Source: Cyclobacteriaceae bacterium
Lineage (GTDB): Bacteria > Bacteroidota > Bacteroidia > Cytophagales > Cyclobacteriaceae
Length of the DNA: 9,472 bases
Assembly: GCA_030637245.1 (NCBI GenBank)
Contig: DAOVVI010000030.1
Coordinates: 1-9,472, forward strand
Direction: 5' to 3'
Shown: piece after piece, positions 1-5,583 of the stretch
Numbering within the stretch: position 1 is the stretch's first letter
Layout: each line of letters opens with the position of its first letter
Notes under the pieces: model-generated
The model's database searches: none
Told to the model about the DNA's origin: nothing
The model's input: the letters and a program-made list of their open reading frames with translations, nothing else
Made by a program: the position numbers and the translations under genes

Positions 1-1376
1 ATTACCATCAACTTTTCCCTGGTCATTTCGTGCATAGAATACTGAATTCCTCCCATTCCTATTCCTGATGAATCTCTACCTCCAAACGGCATCCAATCTA
101 CTCTGAATGCAGTGTGGTCATTTACCATAACGGCAGTAGCGTTGAGTTTTTTCACACATTCTAAAGCAACATCTAAATCTTTAGTAAAAACTGCCGCTTG
201 AAAATGAACATCTAAACTATTTGCAATTTCAATGGCTTTATCTCTATCTGAATAAGAATAAACACAAACTACCGGGCCAAATATTTCTTGCGTTGAAACA
301 CGAACATCAAGTGGAGGATTCAACAATACAGTTGGCTCATAGCAGGTATCAGAAATTCGCTTACCTCCACACAGTAATTTTGCTCCTGAATCTATAGCCT
401 CGTTTACCCATTCTTCCACTCTATCTACTTCTCCTGGCAAGATCAGCGGACCTACTTCCGTTTTTTCATCCATCTGGTCGCCAACCTTAAGATTCTTCGC
501 CAATGCCGCCAAACCTTCCGTGACTATTTCAATGATAGATTCATGCACAAATACCCTTTGAACAGATACACACACTTGCCCGGCATGGTAAAAACCGCCC
601 TTAGCAAGAGATGGTAACATTTCTTCCACATTCGCATCTTTTTCTACAATTACCGGAGCAGCACCACCATGTTCTAATGCGCAACGGGTTCCCGGAGATA
701 ATTTAGAACGTAAATACCATCCAACTTTAGCAGAGCCGATAAATGAGAAATAATTTACTCTTTCGTCCGTAACCAATTGTTCCGCAGCATCATTTTCGCA
801 AACAATAGCTTGACACCAACCTTCCGGTAATCCCGCTTCAGCTAATATTTCTATAAAAGCCAAGCACGATAAAGGTGTGGTTAAAGCCGGTTTAATTATT
901 ACAGGACAGCTGGCGGCAATGGCAGTTACTGATTGATGAATAATTAAATTCAACGGATGATTAAATGCGCTGATAGATGAAACCACTCCGATTGGTTCCC
1001 TGCTTGTAAAAGCTATTCTGTTTTCAGAAGCTAAGGTCAGCCCCATGGGGATTTGTTCTCCTTTTAGTTGAGGGATATGCCCGGCAGCTATTTTCACTCC
1101 GTTAATCGCACGTAGCACCTCAACTTTAGAATCCGTATATGGTTTTCCTCCTTCTTGTGCCGCTGTTTTGGTCAGCTCTTCAATTCGGGTTTTCATTATT
1201 TCTGCAGTCCGCTCTAAAATAGCAATTCGCTCATGAGCTGGAATCCATTTTGATTGATCTTGAAATAAGCTATAAGCAGTTTTAAGAGCTTCCTCAACTA
1301 CAGCTTTTCCAACTAGTGGAATTTCTTTAATTAAGCTCTGATCGTATGGTGATAATACTTTTAACATTTTTATCAT
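1..1376 (-). CDS. NAD(P)-dependent aldehyde dehydrogenase, 3' end cut by window edge
   Basis: Member of the ALDH superfamily, cytoplasmic, oxidising an aldehyde to the acid with NAD(P)+. The reading frame is open from the start to the left edge (458 codons), so only roughly the last 15-25 residues of a usual ~475-residue ALDH are missing. Visible motifs, numbered from the ATG at 1376: the catalytic-site Asn in AFNHPLNL (~139), the cofactor-binding KPA and GSAKVG segments, the general-base Glu235 in LEHGG, the nucleophile Cys269 in GQVCVSVQR, and near the edge PFGGRDSSGIGMGG. Family consensus around the Glu is LELGG; here His replaces Leu. Start choice: the ATG at 1376 shares its A with the TAA stop of the upstream gene (TAATG), suggesting translational coupling; a second in-frame ATG at 1367 is also possible. 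Last visible gene of a four-gene operon with an acetolactate-synthase-like enzyme. Substrate cannot be told from sequence. Confidence 0.93.
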   Translation of the reverse strand, partial: MIKMLKVLSPYDQSLIKEIPLVGKAVVEEALKTAYSLFQDQSKWIPAHERIAILERTAEIMKTRIEELTKTAAQEGGKPYTDSKVEVLRAINGVKIAAGHIPQLKGEQIPMGLTLASENRIAFTSREPIGVVSSISAFNHPLNLIIHQSVTAIAASCPVIIKPALTTPLSCLAFIEILAEAGLPEGWCQAIVCENDAAEQLVTDERVNYFSFIGSAKVGWYLRSKLSPGTRCALEHGGAAPVIVEKDANVEEMLPSLAKGGFYHAGQVCVSVQRVFVHESIIEIVTEGLAALAKNLKVGDQMDEKTEVGPLILPGEVDRVEEWVNEAIDSGAKLLCGGKRISDTCYEPTVLLNPPLDVRVSTQEIFGPVVCVYSYSDRDKAIEIANSLDVHFQAAVFTKDLDVALECVKKLNATAVMVNDHTAFRVDWMPFGGRDSSGIGMGGIQYSMHEMTREKLMV

Positions 1377-1738
1377 TATAATTTGAAATGTTTTTGTCTG
1401 ATATTCAGGGTTCTAATAGAATAATGAATTAGTAAAATAATTGAGATAGCAAGAAAAATAACTCCTGTGAATACTAAATTAATCATCATTTCATCCATTT
1501 TTAAAATTTCCCCTAAAATACCACTGACAACAAATGAAAAGGCAGATAAATATTGCGCAATTAAGGCGAAGGTCAACTTTTTAAGTTGCCTGATTTTTTC
1601 TGCTACTATGGATTGATACTTCTCTTTATCAATATTTAACACTTTAATTTCATCATTCAACGAAATTAAAAAATTCGAAGTTGACAAAACAAGCAGCCCT
1701 ACTCCAGGTAAAATTGTTATGGGTATGTACCATTCCAT
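1376..1738 (-). CDS. Small membrane protein, DUF2721-like
   Basis: A 120-residue hydrophobic protein with three predicted membrane helices at about residues 4-27, 54-78 and 85-106. A charged stretch (about 28-53, rich in Lys/Glu) lies between helices 1 and 2 and probably forms a short cytoplasmic amphipathic or coiled segment. The N-terminal helix followed by STSNFLISLNDEIK resembles the pattern in DUF2721 proteins (a helix, then a Ser/Thr-Asn motif, then a charged linker); this is my recollection of the family and has not been searched. The function of that family is not known. The gene sits 4 nt after the acetolactate-synthase-like gene and its TAA stop overlaps the ATG of the aldehyde dehydrogenase, so it is surely part of the operon. 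Whether it is a subunit, a membrane tether for neighbouring enzymes, or unrelated cannot be decided from the sequence. Confidence 0.8.
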   Translation of the reverse strand: MEWYIPITILPGVGLLVLSTSNFLISLNDEIKVLNIDKEKYQSIVAEKIRQLKKLTFALIAQYLSAFSFVVSGILGEILKMDEMMINLVFTGVIFLAISIILLIHYSIRTLNIRQKHFKL

Positions 1739-1742
1739 AAGT

Positions 1743-3383
1743 TTATAATATACAGGTTTTCTCTTTTAACAATACATTTAAAATGGAATGATTCAATGAG
1801 TAATCTACTGCTAAATCAATAACATGAACTCCATCCATATTTAGGCATTTAGCTAATAATTCTCTAAAATTTTCATCGCTTGTTGGTCGATGCCCGGTTG
1901 CTCCATAACTTTTGGCATATGTTACAAAGTCCGGATTTTTGTAGTCCAACCCAAAATTATCCAATCCCATACCTTCTTGTTTCCACTTTATCATTCCGTA
2001 AGAACTGTCGTTAAGAATGACAACCACTAAGTTTAAACCTAATCTTACCGCTGTTTCCAATTCTTGCGAATTCATCATAAAACCTCCATCACCACAAACA
2101 GAGATTACTTTTTTATTTGGATTAATCAATTTTGCACACATGGCAGACGGTAATCCGGCTCCCATGGTTGCAAGAGCGTTGTCCAATAACAAAGTGTTCG
2201 GCTGATAACACTTATAATTTCTGGCAAACCATATTTTATAGACGCCATTATCTAAAGTTACAATACCATCTTCAGGTAATTCCTCTCTGATAATGTGCAC
2301 CAATCGCTGTGGTAAAACAGGAAAGCGATTGTCCTCTGAATATTTGGATAAATGGCTTTCAACTTCATCTTTAATTTTAATGTAATAGGAAAAATCCCAA
2401 TTACTTTTGTTGGTAATGTGTGATGCAATGTGTGCTATGGAAGTTGCAATATCTCCAATTACATTTAGCTGAGGAAAATAAACTTCATCCACTTGAGCCG
2501 GGAAAAAGTTTATGTGTATTACTTTGGCTTTACCTTCTTCCATGAAAAATGGTGGCTTTTCAATTACATCGTGTCCAACGTTTATAATCAAATCTGCCCT
2601 GTTAATTGCGCAGTGTAAAAAATCATAATCCGAAAGTGCAGCAGTTCCTAAAAATTTAGGATGACGCTCGTCAACAACACCCTTTCCCATTTGCGTATTA
2701 AAAAATGGAATACCTGTTTGCTCAATAAATTCGGCTAATGCTTCACTTGTCCTTTTTCGGTTGGCTCCAGCGCCAATTAACAGCAATGGCATTTTAGCAT
2801 TTTCTATCATTTTTGCTGCTTCCTGAATTGCCAGCTCATCGGCATCAGGTCTTCTATGACCAACTACCTCAAATACGCTGTCATCACAGTCTTCAACTGC
2901 AATATCTTCTGGTAATTCTAAATGAACTGCACCGGGGCGTTCTTCCATTGCCAACCGAAATGATTCACGTACCAACGCAGGAATATTATTCCCATTTACA
3001 ATTTGGTGGGTAAATTTGGTTATAGGACGAAACAAATCAACAATGTCCACGATTTGAAAACGGCCTTGCTTGGATTTTTTAATAGGTTTTTGGCCGGTAA
3101 TCATCATCATTGGCATGGCTCCTAATTGAGCATATGCTGCAGGGGTTGTAAAATTGGTTGCTCCCGGCCCAAGCGTCGATAAGCAAACTCCAGGTTTACC
3201 TGTTAAGCGGCCATAAGTTGCAGCCATAAATCCTGCTCCTTGTTCGTGGCGAGTGAGTATTAATTTAATTTTGGAATCTTTCATAGAATCCAGAAAATCA
3301 AGATTCTCTTCTCCGGGAATTCCAAAGATATATTCTACTCCTTCATTTTCTAATGCCTTAATAAATAGATCCGATGCTTTCAT
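1743..3383 (-). CDS. TPP-dependent acetolactate synthase-like enzyme (catabolic, FAD-independent type)
   Basis: A 546-residue, full-length member of the TPP-dependent POX/AHAS family, expected to decarboxylate pyruvate and transfer the two-carbon unit to an acceptor in the cytoplasm. Domains in order: N-terminal Pyr domain (~1-165) with the catalytic Glu47 in RHEQGAGFMA; central domain (~185-320); C-terminal PP domain (~355-530) with the TPP/Mg motif from GDGG at 431-434 to NDS at 458-460. The segment equivalent to the FAD-binding DDR region of biosynthetic AHAS reads GHDVIEKPPFFM (270-281), closer to the G-Y-x-P-x-E-Y-x-P pattern of catabolic AlsS; KSKQGRFQIVD and PITKFTHQI also recall AlsS. 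No regulatory subunit (ilvN) or ilvC lies nearby. Start ATG at 3383 has an A-rich leader and no Shine-Dalgarno site. It lies 27 nt after the glutamate-synthase-domain gene. Product is inferred: another 2-oxoacid decarboxylase or carboligase of this family remains possible. Confidence 0.9.
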   Translation of the reverse strand: MKASDLFIKALENEGVEYIFGIPGEENLDFLDSMKDSKIKLILTRHEQGAGFMAATYGRLTGKPGVCLSTLGPGATNFTTPAAYAQLGAMPMMMITGQKPIKKSKQGRFQIVDIVDLFRPITKFTHQIVNGNNIPALVRESFRLAMEERPGAVHLELPEDIAVEDCDDSVFEVVGHRRPDADELAIQEAAKMIENAKMPLLLIGAGANRKRTSEALAEFIEQTGIPFFNTQMGKGVVDERHPKFLGTAALSDYDFLHCAINRADLIINVGHDVIEKPPFFMEEGKAKVIHINFFPAQVDEVYFPQLNVIGDIATSIAHIASHITNKSNWDFSYYIKIKDEVESHLSKYSEDNRFPVLPQRLVHIIREELPEDGIVTLDNGVYKIWFARNYKCYQPNTLLLDNALATMGAGLPSAMCAKLINPNKKVISVCGDGGFMMNSQELETAVRLGLNLVVVILNDSSYGMIKWKQEGMGLDNFGLDYKNPDFVTYAKSYGATGHRPTSDENFRELLAKCLNMDGVHVIDLAVDYSLNHSILNVLLKEKTCIL

Positions 3384-3410
3384 ATATTTTTTAAAGAAGA
3401 GTTTTTAATT

Positions 3411-4979
3411 CTATTTTGCTTCTGGAATCTCACACTGTTCAAGAAGATCATTTTTCAATAATGAACCTGATTTTATTGAAGGAAAGATTTCACTATAAGT
3501 CATCACTGTATTCATACTTACCCTACGGTTAATATGCGCTCGTGAAAGTTCTTCCGGTGCACAAATACCGGCTGCTGCAACCAATTCAATAAAACTATGA
3601 AGCGTTCCATGATGGAAGTTGGAAACTCTTTTTGACTTATCCTCAACATCAAGCCCTTTTATAAGTGATTTTTTTTGAGTAGCGACTCCCACCGGGCAGG
3701 TATTATTATTGCATTGCAAAGCCTGAATACAACCTATGGCAAGCATCATCCCTCTTGCGCTATTTACTAAATCAGCTCCTAAAGCCATTGCCCTGGCAAT
3801 ATGAAAACCGGTAAATATTTTACCGGAAGCAATCAATTTAATATCCTTCTTTAAATCATACCCTGTTAAAATGTCAAATGCGAAAGCAAGGCCGTCCCGT
3901 AGTGGCATTCCTAAAGAATTTGAAAACTCAACCGGAGCGGCTCCCGTTCCTCCTACCCCTCCGTCAATAGTTATAAAGTCAGGCCGGACGCCGGTATCGA
4001 TCATTGCCTTGCAAATATCAACAAATTCCTCTTTCCTGCCTATACAAAGTTTGAATCCAACCGGTTTTCCTTCGGATAGCTCCCTTAATTCTTTTATAAA
4101 ACTCATCAACTCCTTTGGTGAAGAAAACGCTGAATGCGATGGTGGAGAATGTACCTCGGTAAATGGCTCAACTCCACGAATGGCGGCAATTTCAGGAGTA
4201 TTTTTACTTGCCGGCAATATACCCCCGTGTCCTGGTTTTGCGCCTTGTGAAACTTTAATCTCAATCATTTTAACATTATCAAGAGTTGCCTTCTCTCTGA
4301 ACTTTTCAGGGTCGAAATTCCCGTTCATGTCCCTGCATCCGAAGTATGCAGTACCTATCTGCCATATTAGATCACCTCCATGTTTTAAATGATACGGACT
4401 TATTCCTCCTTCTCCGGTGTTATGGGCAAAATTATCCAGTTTGGCTCCTTTGTTTAATGCCATCACTGCATTTTTACTCAACGACCCATAGCTCATAGCC
4501 GATATATTGAGCAAACTTGAAGAATAAGGTTTTTTGCACTGCCCGCCACCAACCAATACACGCGGATGCCTGTCCAATTGTTCCGCTTTGTAAGCAAACA
4601 TGGAGTGATCCATCCACTCATACCCGGCATTGTACACATCCATCTGGGTTCCAAAGGGTGTAGTGTCGTTGACTTTCTTGGCACGTTGGTAAATAATTGA
4701 TCTGAAAACACGGTTGATGGGTCTGCCTTCCGTATCAGTCTCAACAAAATATTGCATAATTTCAGGTCTTATCTTTTCAAGCAAGTACCTGAATTGGCCA
4801 ATTAATGGAAAGTTCTTTTTGATCGTTTGCTTTTTTTGAAAAATATCTGAGTACCCTAATACTGTAATAGGTAAGACTATTACAAATGCCCACAAAATAC
4901 CGGGATAGGATGCGGCAACAAAAACAATCAGTGCCGGGATAACAAAGGATAGGATAATAAAAAGCTTTCTTACATTCAT
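3411..4979 (-). CDS. FMN-binding glutamate synthase-domain protein, membrane-anchored
   Basis: A 522-residue protein carrying the FMN/iron-sulfur synthase domain of glutamate synthase (Glu_synthase family). Two hydrophobic helices (about residues 6-24 and 26-46) precede the soluble domain, suggesting an inner-membrane anchor. Synthase-domain motifs: SAMSYGSLS (160-168), KVSQGAKPGHGG (242-253), IDGGVGGTGAAP (338-349), ASGKIFTG (384-391) and GADLVNSARG (401-410). Cysteines 417, 423 and 428 have the C-x5-C-x4-C spacing of the GltB 3Fe-4S cluster and sit in the usual NTCPVGVATQ context. The class II glutamine amidotransferase domain and the GXGXG domain of true GltB are absent, so the length and layout match stand-alone proteins such as Bacillus YerD. 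The physiological reaction of this group is not established; glutamate synthesis from 2-oxoglutarate and ammonia, or another FMN redox reaction, is inference. First gene of the minus-strand operon. Confidence 0.93.
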   Translation of the reverse strand: MNVRKLFIILSFVIPALIVFVAASYPGILWAFVIVLPITVLGYSDIFQKKQTIKKNFPLIGQFRYLLEKIRPEIMQYFVETDTEGRPINRVFRSIIYQRAKKVNDTTPFGTQMDVYNAGYEWMDHSMFAYKAEQLDRHPRVLVGGGQCKKPYSSSLLNISAMSYGSLSKNAVMALNKGAKLDNFAHNTGEGGISPYHLKHGGDLIWQIGTAYFGCRDMNGNFDPEKFREKATLDNVKMIEIKVSQGAKPGHGGILPASKNTPEIAAIRGVEPFTEVHSPPSHSAFSSPKELMSFIKELRELSEGKPVGFKLCIGRKEEFVDICKAMIDTGVRPDFITIDGGVGGTGAAPVEFSNSLGMPLRDGLAFAFDILTGYDLKKDIKLIASGKIFTGFHIARAMALGADLVNSARGMMLAIGCIQALQCNNNTCPVGVATQKKSLIKGLDVEDKSKRVSNFHHGTLHSFIELVAAAGICAPEELSRAHINRRVSMNTVMTYSEIFPSIKSGSLLKNDLLEQCEIPEAK

Positions 4980-5052
4980 AGGATAAATATTTTTTTGTTC
5001 TTATAGTTATTTCGGTACTGAACACACCTGAAAATTGCACTGAAAGTTTGAA

Positions 5053-5070
5053 GTACAATTGACATTGTAC
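5053..5070. promoter_or_regulatory. Perfect dyad GTACAAT-TGAC-ATTGTAC, operator candidate
   Basis: Two perfect 7-bp half-sites, GTACAAT at 5053-5059 and ATTGTAC at 5064-5070, are separated by 4 bp. The right arm overlaps a second direct copy of GTACAATT (5067-5074; the first copy is 5053-5060), and a CAATTG palindrome follows at 5077-5082. The dyad lies about 75-90 bp upstream of the ATG of the glutamate-synthase-domain gene, where a regulator of the minus-strand operon could bind. Symmetry is seen directly; an operator role and the identity of any regulator are inference. Confidence 0.4.
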
Positions 5071-5114
5071 AATTATCAATTGAAGCCACTACGCTTGAGA
5101 TCATATTGGTTAGG

Positions 5115-5128
5115 AGTCAGAAGTCAGA
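5115..5128. repeat. Heptanucleotide tandem repeat (AGTCAGA)x2
   Basis: Two perfect adjacent copies of AGTCAGA, followed by a degenerate third unit (ATGTCAA, 5129-5135). The array is too short to be significant alone, but a second heptanucleotide pair lies just after the last gene of the window. Both are intergenic. Confidence 0.5.
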
Positions 5129-5379
5129 ATGTCAAAACCGGCACTCGCCACAAACAACTATAAGCCATTGAAACAACTTGTGAGCGCTTGTCAATATAAA
5201 TTCAATACCAGGGATTGGCGAGAGATTTATTTGCCGGGCTTCCATATTTTCGTTTTGGAAAATTAGACGTACATAAAGATGAATCCTGACAAGACAAGTA
5301 ATTTAAATTCGGCTAGCCAGGCTAAAACAACATAAATGGCATTAACATATTGATTTTTAATTAATAACCACCCCAACTG

Positions 5380-5436
5380 CCGCAAGTTTAGCGAAGCGTA
5401 CCTTGTGGTTCAAAATGATGCAAGATTGTAACTTGC
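5380..5436. repeat. REP-like imperfect hairpin pair with GCAAG/CTTGC arms
   Basis: The first element pairs CCGCAAG (5380-5386) with CTTGTGG (5402-5408), a 7-bp stem with one G-T wobble, around a loop containing the small GC-GAA-GC turn of AGCGAAGCG. A second shorter hairpin, GCAAG (5420-5424) with CTTGC (5432-5436) and a 7-nt loop, follows 11 nt later and reuses the same arm words. An alternative pairing of GTAAC (5428-5432) with GTTAC (5448-5452) competes with it. No T-run follows the stems, so it is not a standard terminator. Paired hairpins sharing arm words are typical of small dispersed palindromic elements (REP or MITE remnants); this class assignment is inference. Confidence 0.5.
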
Positions 5437-5450
5437 CTTTGGAGAAGGTT

Positions 5451-5485
5451 ACATGTTTTTCCCCCAATTAAACAACATGTTTTTC
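5451..5485. repeat. 11-bp perfect direct repeat ACATGTTTTTC x2, 24 bp apart
   Basis: Identical copies at 5451-5461 and 5475-5485, start to start 24 bp, each beginning with the palindrome ACATGT. The pair lies about 100-130 bp upstream of the M14 peptidase ATG and just upstream of the TATAAT box, a fitting place for an activator or repressor binding pair. Poly-T content lowers the significance of the match somewhat. Confidence 0.4.
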
Positions 5486-5488
5486 AGT

Positions 5489-5517
5489 GTGCCATCAAAG
5501 CTTTCTTACCATATAAT
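5489..5517 (+). promoter_or_regulatory. Possible promoter for the M14 peptidase gene
   Basis: A perfect TATAAT lies at 5512-5517, with GTGCCA (4 of 6 matches to TTGACA) 17 bp upstream at 5489-5494. This would give a leader of about 60 nt before the ATG at 5584. Housekeeping promoters in Bacteroidota more often carry TAnnTTTG; here the overlapping ATAATTTG (5516-5523) is one step from that consensus. The assignment rests on motif matching only. Confidence 0.3.
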
Positions 5518-5583
5518 AATTTGGATTATGGAGTCTCCTTATTCAGATAATTTTTTCTAAATTGAACTACAATTTTTAAATCT

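Larger units (their letters stand above)
4980..5583. other. Divergent intergenic region without a credible gene
   Basis: About 600 bases between the start of the minus-strand operon and the start of the plus-strand M14 peptidase gene. No open frame has a coherent protein signature; the longest pieces are interrupted by stops. From left to right it holds a perfect 7+7 dyad (5053-5070), a two-unit heptanucleotide repeat (5115-5128), a weak 7-bp inverted pair CTCGCCA/TGGCGAG (5144-5150 and 5216-5222), an 8-bp direct repeat AAACAACT (5152-5159 and 5171-5178), a REP-like hairpin cluster (5380-5436), an 11-bp direct repeat (5451-5461 and 5475-5485) and a TATAAT box (5512-5517). It must contain the promoters of both flanking units. 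Confidence 0.75.

Noticed and set aside
3871..4392. A 173-codon plus-strand open frame inside the glutamate-synthase-domain gene
   Set aside because: It is antisense to a strongly conserved gene with clear FMN and 3Fe-4S motifs; its translation is Ser/Pro-rich, without domains.
5059..5064. A perfect TTGACA on the plus strand, considered as a -35 box
   Set aside because: No -10-like hexamer lies 16-18 bp downstream, and it is part of the dyad; the next plus-strand gene is over 500 bp away.
4777..5079. A 100-codon minus-strand open frame overlapping the start of the glutamate-synthase-domain gene
   Set aside because: Most of it is an out-of-frame reading of the real gene's N-terminus; the rest is promoter DNA with the dyad. 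Cys/Tyr-rich translation has no family resemblance.
5220..5294. Protein-like short reading (DLFAGLPYFRFGKL...) in the divergent intergenic region
   Set aside because: It has no start codon, ends after about 20 codons, and an overlapping frame looks equally protein-like, so it is probably chance.
5279..5335. An 18-codon ATG-to-TAA frame in the intergenic region
   Set aside because: Polar, low-complexity peptide with no ribosome binding signal or context; expected by chance.
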